64,000 bases of DNA from Paenarthrobacter sp. AR 02 (lineage in GTDB: Bacteria; Actinomycetota; Actinomycetes; Actinomycetales; Micrococcaceae). This document shows positions 1 through 8,240 of this stretch, piece by piece. The notes beneath the pieces are model-generated. The model saw only the letters and a list, made by a program, of their open reading frames with translations. It was not told the origin of the DNA and did not search any database. The stretch is from assembly GCF_021538675.1 (NCBI RefSeq), contig NZ_JAJUKH010000012.1, forward strand, positions 62,001-126,000, written 5' to 3'. How positions within the stretch are numbered: position 1 is the first letter of the stretch; every line of letters starts with the position of its first letter. Made by a program: the position numbers and the translations under genes.

Positions 1-1113
1 CTTGTAAGGGTCGGCGCCGGCGATCGCGCAGATGATAATGACGACGGCGGCCAGGACAGTCTGGATCTGACCTGCACGATGCGGCGACTTGTATTTGGGG
101 TGTGTCCTGCCGAGGAATGCTGGCAGCACACCGTCTTTGGCCAGCATGTAAACGTAGCGGTTAATCGCGTTGTGGAAGGCCAGTTGGGATGCGTAAACAC
201 TGGTCACGATCAGGATGTACATGACCACTTCTGCCCAGGGCCCAACGTACTGGTTGATGGTAGCGAAGAACATCCCGTCGGCCAGTTCTCCGGCGGCCGC
301 CACCACGTTCCCGTCCCCGTACGCCTGGATAACAGTCCAGACGATGAACGCGTAGAACACGGACATGAAACCTACGGCGATGTAGGTTGCCCGCGGTACT
401 GATTTGTCCGGATTACGTGCTTCGCGCCGGTAGAGCACCGTGGATTCAAAGCCCATGAAAGCTGCGAAGCAGATGGCCAGGATTGCCAGGACGCCCGGGG
501 TGAAGGCGTGCTCGGGGGAGAAAGAGGAAAAACTGATGCCTTGGGCACCGCCACGGGCCAGGATGCCGACGCCCATGACGGCGAGGATGGCGGTTTCGGC
601 GATGAGCAGGACCCCCAGGACCTTCGCTCCGACGTCGATTCCCCGGTATCCAAGGAACCACACCGCAGCGATCGCTACGAGGGCAACGGCGGGCCAGGGA
701 ACGTCCAGTCCGAACAGTGTGTGGAGCATGGCTTGGGTCTGGACGGCGAAGAGACCGTAGACGCCGATTTGCAGGCAGTTGTAGGAAACGATGGCCAGGA
801 TGGCAGAGGCCAAGCCAACTGTCTTGCCCATGGCCAGGGTGATGTAGGTGTAAAAGCCGCCGGCGGCCTTGACGTGTTTGGTCATGGCCATAAAGGAGAT
901 GGCAAACACCAGGAGTACCGCGCCGGCGATGACATACCCCATGGGGGCGCCGATGCCCCCAACGCCAAGGGCTACTGGTGCCACTCCGGCCATCACGGTG
1001 AGGGGGGCTGCTGCGGAGATCACCAGGAAAGCGATGCCGCCGGTGCCGATGGCATTCCGTTTGAGCCCATTCCCGGCATCAGCTGCCGGGGGTCGGGTTT
1101 CGAGGTCAGACAT
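1..1113 (-). CDS. APC family amino-acid/polyamine permease (3' end cut by window)
   Basis: Translation of the minus strand from ATG 1113-1111 stays open for 371 codons to the window edge, so the C-terminus is missing. The protein starts MSDLETRPPAADAGNG, then runs into alternating hydrophobic helices with the TM1 run GGIAFLVISAAAPLTVMAGV, typical of the APC superfamily of proton- or sodium-coupled amino-acid permeases; about nine membrane segments are visible. AGAGGA lies 6 nt before the start. The gene is divergent from a TetR-type regulator and their shared spacer carries a palindrome, so repression by that regulator is likely. Substrate cannot be deduced. Confidence 0.85.
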   Translation of the reverse strand, partial: MSDLETRPPAADAGNGLKRNAIGTGGIAFLVISAAAPLTVMAGVAPVALGVGGIGAPMGYVIAGAVLLVFAISFMAMTKHVKAAGGFYTYITLAMGKTVGLASAILAIVSYNCLQIGVYGLFAVQTQAMLHTLFGLDVPWPAVALVAIAAVWFLGYRGIDVGAKVLGVLLIAETAILAVMGVGILARGGAQGISFSSFSPEHAFTPGVLAILAICFAAFMGFESTVLYRREARNPDKSVPRATYIAVGFMSVFYAFIVWTVIQAYGDGNVVAAAGELADGMFFATINQYVGPWAEVVMYILIVTSVYASQLAFHNAINRYVYMLAKDGVLPAFLGRTHPKYKSPHRAGQIQTVLAAVVIIICAIAGADPYK

Positions 1114-1167
1114 GGGGGTCCTCTGGGGTTCTGTGGGGAGGGGAAGTTTTGGAGGTTACGGAACCTA

Positions 1168-1186
1168 AAGCGAAAGGCTTTCGTTT
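1168..1186. promoter_or_regulatory. Imperfect palindrome, candidate TetR operator over permease promoter
   Basis: AAGCGAAAG-G-CTTTCGTTT: 9-nt arms with one mismatch around a central base, in the divergent spacer. On the minus strand TTGTGC (1215-1210), a 17-bp spacer and TACGAT (1192-1187) form a plausible permease promoter whose start point would fall inside the palindrome. This is the geometry expected of repression. Binding by the adjacent TetR protein is inferred. Confidence 0.45.
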
Positions 1187-1237
1187 ATCGTAAGGGCCTG
1201 TGACCCTCCGCACAATACTTCGACGCAAACTTCTGGC

Positions 1238-1243
1238 TAGAGT
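1238..1243 (+). promoter_or_regulatory. Candidate -10 element of the TetR gene
   Basis: TAGAGT lies 31 nt before the ATG at 1275, leaving room for a short leader with a GGAG ribosome site at 1262-1265. No convincing -35 is visible. Confidence 0.3.
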
Positions 1244-1274
1244 CGTAACAACAACCTCGAATGGAGACACCCGC

Positions 1275-1892
1275 ATGGCACGCCCGCTGGTCCCGCTGAT
1301 ATCGATCGACGCACTCGTCACCGCCGCCCTCGAACTGGTGGACGAGGCAGGGGATTTCAGCCTGCCGAAACTGGCCAAACGGATCGGGGTCAGCCAGTCC
1401 TCCATCTACAACCACGTCAGCGGGCGCGAGGAAATACTTGAGCTCATGCGTGGGCGCATCATAGCGGCATCGCCCTACATCCTGGGCAAAGACCAGGATT
1501 GGGAGGCATCCTTGCGGGCAATCGTCCGCAGCTACCGCGATGCTTTTGCCCGCCACCCCCGCCTCGCGCCGCTATTGGTACTTCAAACCGTCCAGGACCC
1601 CCAGGTCCTGGCACTCTACGAAAACCTCGCTGTCGCCCTGAGTACGGCCGGGTTCACCGGCGGGGACGTGGTCTCCGCGATCTCCACCATTGACAGTTTC
1701 GCACTGGGGTTCGCCCTGGACCTTGCCGCGCCTGACGTCGTGTGGGCTCCGCCCCTGGACGGCTATCCCACCCTGACCAGTGCCCTGAGCCATGCGGGCC
1801 TTCCCACCGAACGCGGGGAGGCGGCATTCGAGTTCGGCCTGGAAATCCTCATCGCAGGCCTCCACTCCCGCCTCCGTTCGACGGTGCAGTAA
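1275..1892 (+). CDS. TetR/AcrR family transcriptional regulator
   Basis: 205-residue protein with an N-terminal helix-turn-helix at about residues 10-58 (core KLAKRIGVSQSSIYNHVSGR, the tyrosine and following residues being the usual TetR recognition helix end) and a helical ligand-binding C-terminal domain. ATG 1275 is chosen over the upstream in-frame start at 1200 because GGAG precedes it by 9 nt and the family alignment begins there. It is divergent from the APC permease and followed within about 20 nt by the metallopeptidase gene, so it probably controls the permease and itself. The ligand is unknown. Confidence 0.85.
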   Translation: MARPLVPLISIDALVTAALELVDEAGDFSLPKLAKRIGVSQSSIYNHVSGREEILELMRGRIIAASPYILGKDQDWEASLRAIVRSYRDAFARHPRLAPLLVLQTVQDPQVLALYENLAVALSTAGFTGGDVVSAISTIDSFALGFALDLAAPDVVWAPPLDGYPTLTSALSHAGLPTERGEAAFEFGLEILIAGLHSRLRSTVQ

Positions 1893-1912
1893 AGGTGGAT
1901 TCTGCTGGACAG

Positions 1913-2641
1913 GTGATCCAAAACTGGTGGGACGCCGTACTTCGCGGTTTCACCGATGCCCACACCACTGCAGTACCCCTCCCTGCCCTGCTCGGCATCC
2001 TCGCATGTTCAGTAGTCCTGAGCATCCCACGGCTCACATGGCGCTGGTTCGGCCTGTACGTGACCTTCGTCCACGAACTCGGCCACGCGTACGCAGCCCT
2101 GATGACCGGCCGGTTCGTGCACGGACTTCGCATCGGGCTGGACCATTCGGGCCGGCTGGTCAGCAGCGGCCGGAGTTCCTTCGGTGCGGCATGGTCAGGA
2201 TTCTGGGGTTATCCGGCCCCGGCGGTTGTGGGCCTAAGCCTGATCGCCGCATGCGCTGCCGGGCGTTCGGGGGCGGCAATGTCCGTGGGCGCCCTGATAC
2301 TGCTGGTTTCGCTGGTCTTCCTCAGGAACCTGACGGGCATACTGGTGGCCGTGTGCAGCGCGGTCATTGCCCAGGTCTTGATCCTGTTTGCGGCGCCCAC
2401 CACCGTCAATTACGTCGTGCTGGCACTCGGTGTTGCGCTCTCCGTGGGCGGTGTCCGCGATCTCTTCAAACTCGTCGGTGTTCATACCCGGCGACGGAAC
2501 CGGTTGGCGGCCTCGGACGCGTTCATTCTGGGCCGCACCACGGGTGTCCCGGCCTACGTCTGGCTGGCCGGCTTCACAGTGGTAATTGCGGGGTGCTCAC
2601 TCGTGGCTGCCTGGTTGCTGTGGGGCATGCTCACGGTTTAG
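1913..2641 (+). CDS. M50B-like membrane metallopeptidase
   Basis: Polytopic membrane protein of about 242 residues with a zinc-site motif HELGH at residues 54-58 in a transmembrane context, followed by more hydrophobic segments; this is the layout of the actinobacterial M50B-like family. GTG 1913 is preceded by a weak GGACAG; GTG 1895, 2 nt after the tetR stop, is the alternative. The gene follows tetR so closely that co-transcription is likely. Members of the wider family do intramembrane proteolysis (S2P), but this subgroup has no established substrate. Confidence 0.7.
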   Translation: MIQNWWDAVLRGFTDAHTTAVPLPALLGILACSVVLSIPRLTWRWFGLYVTFVHELGHAYAALMTGRFVHGLRIGLDHSGRLVSSGRSSFGAAWSGFWGYPAPAVVGLSLIAACAAGRSGAAMSVGALILLVSLVFLRNLTGILVAVCSAVIAQVLILFAAPTTVNYVVLALGVALSVGGVRDLFKLVGVHTRRRNRLAASDAFILGRTTGVPAYVWLAGFTVVIAGCSLVAAWLLWGMLTV

Positions 2642-2799
2642 TCCAAAGCCGGGCCGGTGGATCAAAGGCCGACGCCGGCAGGCTGGTTTTGCTCGCTGCA
2701 AGCCCTTGTCCTGCGGCCACCCCAGGGTGTCCAATCCTCTTTAACGTTCCACGTTCAGGGCGTTTGCATGAGCGCCGGAGAGAACACCAGGAGGTGCCC

Positions 2800-4890
2800 A
2801 TGTCCGTGAAGGGTACGCGCGAACCGGCAAAAGGAAGCGGCCCAGGCACTGCTGAGGCCAAGGGCGGCGATAATGGCTCGACCATGTCACCCACGGATCC
2901 TGCCGGCATCCGGAATGTGGCACTCGTCGGACATTCCGGTGCAGGTAAATCCATGCTGGTGGAAGCCCTGCTTGCAGCCACTGGCGCCATTCCCAGGATG
3001 GGGACCATCAGCGACGGGACCACGGTCAGCGACTCGGATCCGTCCGCGATCCATCAGCAACGGTCCGTGACCTTGTCGGTGGCGCCGATCCGGGTCGGTG
3101 CGGTCAAGGTCAACCTGATCGACACCCCGGGCTACACCGATTTCACCGGCGAACTTCGGGCAGGTTTGAGGGCCGCAGACGCGGCCCTTTTTGTTGTATC
3201 CGCGGTTGACGACATCGACGGCGCCACCGTTGCGTTGTGGGGCGAGTGCCAGAAGGTCCGGATGCCGCGTGCGGTGGTGCTCAGCAAACTGGACCATCCG
3301 CGCGCTGACTTCGCCGCCGCCGTCGTGCGCTGCCGGGAAGCATTCGGTGACTCTGTCCTTCCCCTGTACCTTCCTGCCGCCGACAACGCCGGCCTCATTG
3401 GCATCATCCATGGCACCAGCAGCGAGACGCGGGTGGAGGAAGCCCGGGGACCCCTGGTGGAAGGCATTATTGCCGAAAGCGAAGACGAGACGCTGATGGA
3501 CCGGTATCTCGGTGGTGAAGAACTGGCGCTGGAGGACCTCATCAAGGACCTCGAAACAGCGGTGGCCAGGGGAAGCTTCTTCCCCGTCATTCCCACCGCC
3601 GCAGAAGCCGGCATGGGGCTCGCTGAGCTCATGGCCCTCATGACCGAAGCCCTGCCATCACCCTTGGAACGGGTTCCCCCGCCGGCCATGACGTTGGACG
3701 GCACATCGCTTAAGCCCCTGCGCTGCGATCCGGCAGCTCGATTGGCGGCCGAAGTAGTGCGAACCACCGTGGATCCGTTTCTTGGCCGTGTATGCCTTGT
3801 CCGGGTCTTTTCGGGAACCCTGCGGGAAGATTCGTCGATCCACGTAGGCGGCAGGGGACTCGCCGACAGGGGCCATGAAGACCACGACGCCGACGAACGC
3901 GTCACCCATCTGTACTCACCTGTCGGTCAGGGACTGAAAGCAGTTCCGCAGTGCATTGCAGGTGACATCTGCGCGATCAGCAAACTCGCCAACGCCGAGA
4001 CGGGCGACTCGATATCAGACCGTGAGGCGCCGCTGCTTCTTGAGACCTGGAACATGCCCGAGCCCCTGATGCCGGTCGCCATCGAAGGCGCTTCCCGGAG
4101 TGACGAGGACGCGCTTGCCAAGAGCATCGGCAAGGTGGCGGCCGCCGACCCCACGCTGCGCCTGGAACGGAACCCGGACACCCACCAACTCGTCCTCTGG
4201 TGCATGGGGGAGTCCCACGCGGAGGTAGTCCTGGACCGGCTCCGCAACCAGGGCGTCAAGCTGCAGACCGTGGACGTGATCACGCCTCTCCGGGAGACCT
4301 TTGCCACGAAGGCAAATGGGCACGGCCGGCACGTCAAGCAGTCCGGGGGCCACGGGCAGTTCGCCATCTGCGACATAGAAGTCGAGCCCCTCGGCCGCGG
4401 CGAAGGATTCGTGTTCTCGGACAAAATCGTGGGCGGCGCAATCCCGGGAACTTTCGTTTCTTCCGTGGAAAAAGGCGTCCGGGCGCAGATGCTTAAGGGT
4501 GTCTTGGCCGGTTTCCCGGTGGTGGATATCAAAGTGACGCTGGTGGGCGGTAAGACCCACAGCGTTGATTCCTCTGATGCGGCTTTTCAGGCGGCCGGAG
4601 CCCTGGCGCTGCGCGAAGCGGCAGCCGCGGCCAAAATCCAACTCCTGGAACCGGTATCCGCGGTGGTCATCAGCGTTCCCGATGAGTATGTAGGGGCGGT
4701 CATGAGCGACCTTTCAGGTCGGCGGGGACGCGTCACCGGGACGACGGCTGACGATACCGCAGGGACCGAAATCACCGCCGAGGTCCCGGACCAGGAGCTC
4801 CTGCGTTACGCTATCGAGCTGCGCGCACTGACCGCCGGGACGGGCCGCTTCCGGCGGTCCTACCTCCGGCATGAAGCGCTGCCCAAGTAG
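2800..4890 (+). CDS. EF-G-like translation GTPase (EF-G2 paralogue)
   Basis: 696-residue elongation-factor-G paralogue. G1 P-loop GHSGAGKS at residues 44-51, G3 DTPG near 108, and a G4 position reading SKLD near 162 instead of the canonical NKxD. Domains II-V follow at normal length, with an EF-G-like domain IV around the GHGRHVKQSGGHGQF segment. An acidic/polar N-terminal extension of about 35 residues precedes the G domain. The start is set by AGGAGG 7 nt upstream of ATG 2800; the much longer in-frame opening from 1792 overlaps two other genes and is not used. This resembles the second EF-G-like protein carried by many Actinobacteria beside the essential fusA, whose role is not settled. Confidence 0.88.
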   Translation: MSVKGTREPAKGSGPGTAEAKGGDNGSTMSPTDPAGIRNVALVGHSGAGKSMLVEALLAATGAIPRMGTISDGTTVSDSDPSAIHQQRSVTLSVAPIRVGAVKVNLIDTPGYTDFTGELRAGLRAADAALFVVSAVDDIDGATVALWGECQKVRMPRAVVLSKLDHPRADFAAAVVRCREAFGDSVLPLYLPAADNAGLIGIIHGTSSETRVEEARGPLVEGIIAESEDETLMDRYLGGEELALEDLIKDLETAVARGSFFPVIPTAAEAGMGLAELMALMTEALPSPLERVPPPAMTLDGTSLKPLRCDPAARLAAEVVRTTVDPFLGRVCLVRVFSGTLREDSSIHVGGRGLADRGHEDHDADERVTHLYSPVGQGLKAVPQCIAGDICAISKLANAETGDSISDREAPLLLETWNMPEPLMPVAIEGASRSDEDALAKSIGKVAAADPTLRLERNPDTHQLVLWCMGESHAEVVLDRLRNQGVKLQTVDVITPLRETFATKANGHGRHVKQSGGHGQFAICDIEVEPLGRGEGFVFSDKIVGGAIPGTFVSSVEKGVRAQMLKGVLAGFPVVDIKVTLVGGKTHSVDSSDAAFQAAGALALREAAAAAKIQLLEPVSAVVISVPDEYVGAVMSDLSGRRGRVTGTTADDTAGTEITAEVPDQELLRYAIELRALTAGTGRFRRSYLRHEALPK

Positions 4891-4893
4891 GAC

Positions 4894-5559
4894 CTACGGG
4901 TTGGCCCGCAGGAACGCGGCCACAGCCGGCGCCAGCGACGCGCCCACTTCGGCTGCGCCCCGCTTCACACCCTTAACCGCAAAAGAATGGTCGCCGCCCT
5001 CACACCACTGGAGTGTCGCCGTCGGGCCAATCCTTGCCACTACGCCCTCCAGCAGTTCCGGCGTGGCAAAGGTATCGCGGGTACCTTGAAGAAAGAGCAT
5101 GGGCACAGTGACTCCGTAAAGGTGCTCGTCGCGAAGCTTCTCCGGCTTACCCGGTGCATGCAACGGGTAGCCCAAGTACACCAACCCCCGTGCGGGCATT
5201 CCCTCAGCCACTGCCATTGATGCCATGCGTCCGCCGAAGGATTTGCCGGAAGCCCAGAGGGGTTCCGCATTCCCCAGCTCAGTGGCCCTGTCCATCACGG
5301 CCCGCCACGTAGCGATAGCCAGAGGCGGCCGATCAGGAAAACGCCGGCCGGCTTCGCGGTACGGGAAGTTGAAGCGCAGGGTTGCGACCCCTTCGTCCGC
5401 CATCGCTTCAGCGAAACCCTGCAGGAACGGATGTTCCATTCCCGCGCCGGCGCCATGGGCCATCACCAGGGTGGCCGAGGGGTTGTCAGGCCGGATGGAA
5501 AGGGCCGAAATTTCGAGTTCGTTGACGGCGATCCGCAAGGATGTTTCAGGCGTTGGCAT
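4894..5559 (-). CDS. Alpha/beta-fold hydrolase, dienelactone-hydrolase-like
   Basis: 221-residue single-domain alpha/beta hydrolase. Nucleophile elbow GKSFGG, oxyanion-region MAHGAGAGMEHPF near residue 32, acid in GTRDTF and catalytic histidine in GGDHSF near the C-terminus make a complete Ser-Asp-His triad. No signal peptide, so cytoplasmic. It ends 3 nt from the end of the convergent EF-G2 gene. The start is ATG 5559 (MPTPETS), since upstream in-frame sequence overlaps the divergent ligD-like gene. Substrate unknown; family members act on small esters or acyl groups. Confidence 0.8.
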   Translation of the reverse strand: MPTPETSLRIAVNELEISALSIRPDNPSATLVMAHGAGAGMEHPFLQGFAEAMADEGVATLRFNFPYREAGRRFPDRPPLAIATWRAVMDRATELGNAEPLWASGKSFGGRMASMAVAEGMPARGLVYLGYPLHAPGKPEKLRDEHLYGVTVPMLFLQGTRDTFATPELLEGVVARIGPTATLQWCEGGDHSFAVKGVKRGAAEVGASLAPAVAAFLRANP

Positions 5560-5646
5560 GCATCCATCATCCTGCAGTGAGGCGGTCCGCGATGGACATG
5601 CGCACCGGAACGGGCCCGAATGCTGACGCGGGCGGTTCAAACACGG

Positions 5647-5652
5647 TAGCTT
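5647..5652 (+). promoter_or_regulatory. Leaderless-type -10 of the LigD-like gene
   Basis: TAGCTT followed by exactly 6 nt (GTGGCC) and ATG 5659. There is no Shine-Dalgarno. This favours ATG 5659 over the in-frame GTG 5653. Confidence 0.5.
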
Positions 5653-5658
5653 GTGGCC

Positions 5659-6684
5659 ATGGCGAGCGAAGCAACCATTGTCACCGTGCCCGGCCCCGAC
5701 GGTCCCCGGGAGGTTCGAATCTCCAGTCCCAGCCGAGTCATGTGGCCGGAGGCAGGACTGACCAAGCTGGACCTGGCCCATTACCTCATTGACGTGGGCG
5801 AGGCCTTTGTCGCAGCCAACGGGAACCGTCCCGTCAGCCTGCAACGGTATTCGGGCAACATCGAGGGCGAGATGTTTTTCTCGAAGAATCCGCCCAAGGG
5901 AGCGCCGGACTATGTGCGTTCGGTGCCCGTCACGTACCCGAGCGCACGGTCCCATCCGCAATTGGTCATCGATGAGCCGGCGGCCGCGGTGTGGGCCGCA
6001 CAAATGAACACCGTGGTGTTCCATCCGTGGGCTTCCCGGGCCGACGATCCGGATAACCCGGACCAACTCCGGATCGACCTCGATCCCCAACCAGGGACGG
6101 ACTTTGATGACGCCAAGCCGGCCGCACTTGAACTTCGATCAGTCCTGGAGGAGGCGGGCCTCACGGCGTTCATTAAGACCTCCGGGAACCGCGGGCTTCA
6201 CGTCTATGCCCCCATCCACCCCAAGCATGAGTTCCTGGACGTGCGTCACGCCGTGATCGCCGCCGGCCGTGAATTGGAACGCCGCATGCCGGACAAGGTC
6301 ACCATGGCGTGGTGGAAAGAGGAGCGCGGAAAGCGGATCTTCGTAGACTTCAACCAGGCCAACCGGGACAGGACCATCGCCGGTGCCTACAGCCCGCGTG
6401 CCGTACCCACAGCGCAGGTATCCTGTCCGCTGACGTGGGACGAACTGGATCACGCCGATCCGGCGAAATACACCATCGCCACAGTTCCCGAGCGCCTCAG
6501 GAAAGCCGGTGACCCGTGGGCGACCATGCACTCGCAACCGGGGGAGATCGACGTTCTGCTTTCCTGGTGGGAACGCGATGTCAGCAACGGCCAGGGCGAG
6601 ATGCCCTTCCCGCCGGAATTTCCCAAGATGCCGGGAGAGCCCATGCGGGTGCAACCAAGCCGGGCGCGCAAGCCGGAGGAGTAA
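5659..6684 (+). CDS. Stand-alone LigD-type polymerase/primase domain protein
   Basis: 341-residue protein matching the archaeo-eukaryotic-primase-like polymerase module of bacterial NHEJ ligase LigD. It has FSKNPPKGAPDY near residue 76, the metal-binding DLDP motif near 137, and SGNRGLHVYAP, the conserved nucleotide-pocket segment, near 175. There is no ligase or phosphoesterase domain, so in this organism the module is a separate polypeptide that would work with a separate ligase and Ku encoded elsewhere. It extends DNA or RNA ends and adds ribonucleotides during end joining in characterised relatives. The leaderless-type promoter fixes the start. Confidence 0.85.
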   Translation: MASEATIVTVPGPDGPREVRISSPSRVMWPEAGLTKLDLAHYLIDVGEAFVAANGNRPVSLQRYSGNIEGEMFFSKNPPKGAPDYVRSVPVTYPSARSHPQLVIDEPAAAVWAAQMNTVVFHPWASRADDPDNPDQLRIDLDPQPGTDFDDAKPAALELRSVLEEAGLTAFIKTSGNRGLHVYAPIHPKHEFLDVRHAVIAAGRELERRMPDKVTMAWWKEERGKRIFVDFNQANRDRTIAGAYSPRAVPTAQVSCPLTWDELDHADPAKYTIATVPERLRKAGDPWATMHSQPGEIDVLLSWWERDVSNGQGEMPFPPEFPKMPGEPMRVQPSRARKPEE

Positions 6685-6735
6685 ACCTCCGGAACCTTCG
6701 CCTGCGCCCTGGGTTCCGGGGCATCGATCCGGGGG

Positions 6736-7356
6736 TTATTCGAACCGGGACGGATCTCCGGTTCCGCGACGCACGACTTCGGCAACGCCGCTGGAAAAGT
6801 CCACCACGGTAGTCGGCTCTGCCCCGGTGTCGCCGGCGTCGATGACACCGTCCACCTGATTGTCCAGCCGTTCCTTGATTTCCCAGCCCTGCGTCAGGGG
6901 TTCTTCCTGGTCGGGCAGCAGGAGCGTGCTGGACAACAGCGGTTCGCCCAGCTCAGCCAACAGGGCCTGGACAACGCGGTGGTCCGGGATGCGCACACCC
7001 ACCGTCTTCTTCTTGGGGTGCAGGAGCCGCTTGGGTACTTCGCGGGTGGCCGGGAGGATGAACGTGTAGCTGCCCGGAGTGACCGCCTTGATGCTCCTGA
7101 AAACGTCGTTGTCGAGCATCACGAACTGGCCCATCTGGGCGAAGTCCTTACACACCAGCGTGAAGTGGTGCTTGTCGTCCAAATGCCGGATCGCCCTGAT
7201 GCGGTCAAGCGCTTCCCGGTTTCCGATTTGTGCCCCCAACGCGTAGCAGGAGTCGGTGGGGTAGGCGATCAGGCCGCCGTCCTGCAGCATTTTGACCACC
7301 TGGCCGATAGCGCGTGGTTGGGGATCTTCCGGGTGCACATCAAAGAATCTGGCCAT
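6736..7356 (-). CDS. Sua5/YciO/YrdC/YwlC-family protein (L-threonylcarbamoyladenylate synthase type)
   Basis: 206 residues made almost entirely of a YrdC domain: GGLIAYPTDSCYALG near residue 28, RHLDDKHHF near 57 and SSTLLLP near 142. YrdC/Sua5 proteins make threonylcarbamoyl-AMP for the t6A modification of ANN-decoding tRNAs. This sequence looks closer to the YciO-like branch, whose biochemical role is less certain, so the synthase label is provisional. Start ATG 7356 is supported by a -10-like TAGGCT 6 nt upstream. It lies downstream of the ABC permease gene but appears to have its own promoter. Confidence 0.78.
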   Translation of the reverse strand: MARFFDVHPEDPQPRAIGQVVKMLQDGGLIAYPTDSCYALGAQIGNREALDRIRAIRHLDDKHHFTLVCKDFAQMGQFVMLDNDVFRSIKAVTPGSYTFILPATREVPKRLLHPKKKTVGVRIPDHRVVQALLAELGEPLLSSTLLLPDQEEPLTQGWEIKERLDNQVDGVIDAGDTGAEPTTVVDFSSGVAEVVRRGTGDPSRFE

Positions 7357-7362
7357 GGGAAG

Positions 7363-7368
7363 AGCCTA
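7363..7368 (-). promoter_or_regulatory. Leaderless-type -10 of the YrdC gene
   Basis: On the minus strand TAGGCT is followed by 6 nt (CTTCCC) and ATG 7356. It sits in the 20-nt gap after the ABC permease stop, so the YrdC gene probably has its own leaderless transcript. Confidence 0.5.
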
Positions 7369-7376
7369 CGACAAAG

Positions 7377-8240
7377 CTAGGACAGGATGTCCTTGTTCGA
7401 GAATTTTGCGTAGGCCAACGTGCCGCATACGGCGATGTATCCGGCCTGCAGCAACGCATTGGCGCCGAACGACGTCCAGTCGATCGGCTGCCGCAGCAGA
7501 TCCGCGAACCCCAGCCAATGGTGGCTGAACAGCCACGGGTGCAGCCAGTCCAGTTGCGGGAGGTTGTCCAGCACCTGGGAGACAACAGAGAGGACAATCG
7601 TGGCGGCCATGGCGCCCACCGGAACATCAGTGAAAGTGGAAATCAGCAGTCCTATGGCCGACAAACCCAACAGCGACACCGTGATATAGCCGGCGATCAC
7701 CAAGGACCGCAGCATCGATTCGCCCACGCCGATGGTGTCGCCTGAAAGGAGCGTCACGGGTCCCACAGGAAAAAGCACGACGCCGACCAAGGCACCTGAC
7801 GCTGCCACGGTCACCGTCGCGGCGAAACAGAACGCAACGGCCCCGGCATACTTGACCAGCAGGAGCCGGACGCGGCCTGCGGGTGCAAGCAACAGGTAGC
7901 GCAAGGTCCCCATGTTGGCTTCGCCGGCGATGGTATCCCCAGCCACCACGCCGATGGTCAGGGGCAGGAATAACGGTACGCACACCACCAGGGCGGTCAC
8001 GGCCACAAACAGCCCGTTCTGGGTGATGCGGTCCAAAAAGAGCGGCCCCCGGCCTGGGGCGACGGGTCGGGACGACAGTTTGACGGCCACAGCTATGAGG
8101 ATGGGTACGGCCGCAAGGGCGAGCAGCATCGCCCATGTACGGAGGCGACGGAACAGCACCGACAATTCAGAGCCAAGCAGGGACCACCCAACCGCGGGCC
8201 GCACCCCCGGGGCCAAGGGCTTAGAGGTGTCAGCCGACAA
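7377..8240 (-). CDS. ABC-2 type exporter permease
   Basis: 287-residue integral membrane protein with about six hydrophobic segments and a cytoplasmic loop GDTIAGEANMGTLRYLLL, the conserved ABC-2 permease motif before TM3. It begins inside the 3' end of the ATPase gene (11-bp overlap), so the two are translationally coupled and form a two-gene exporter of the ATPase-plus-permease kind. With the LolA/RseB-like secreted protein upstream it makes a three-gene operon. The exported substrate is unknown. Confidence 0.85.
   Translation of the reverse strand: MSADTSKPLAPGVRPAVGWSLLGSELSVLFRRLRTWAMLLALAAVPILIAVAVKLSSRPVAPGRGPLFLDRITQNGLFVAVTALVVCVPLFLPLTIGVVAGDTIAGEANMGTLRYLLLAPAGRVRLLLVKYAGAVAFCFAATVTVAASGALVGVVLFPVGPVTLLSGDTIGVGESMLRSLVIAGYITVSLLGLSAIGLLISTFTDVPVGAMAATIVLSVVSQVLDNLPQLDWLHPWLFSHHWLGFADLLRQPIDWTSFGANALLQAGYIAVCGTLAYAKFSNKDILS

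Noticed and set aside
1792..2799. Long N-terminal extension of the EF-G2 frame
   Set aside because: It overlaps tetR and the M50-like gene in another frame, has no EF-G similarity, and AGGAGG marks ATG 2800.
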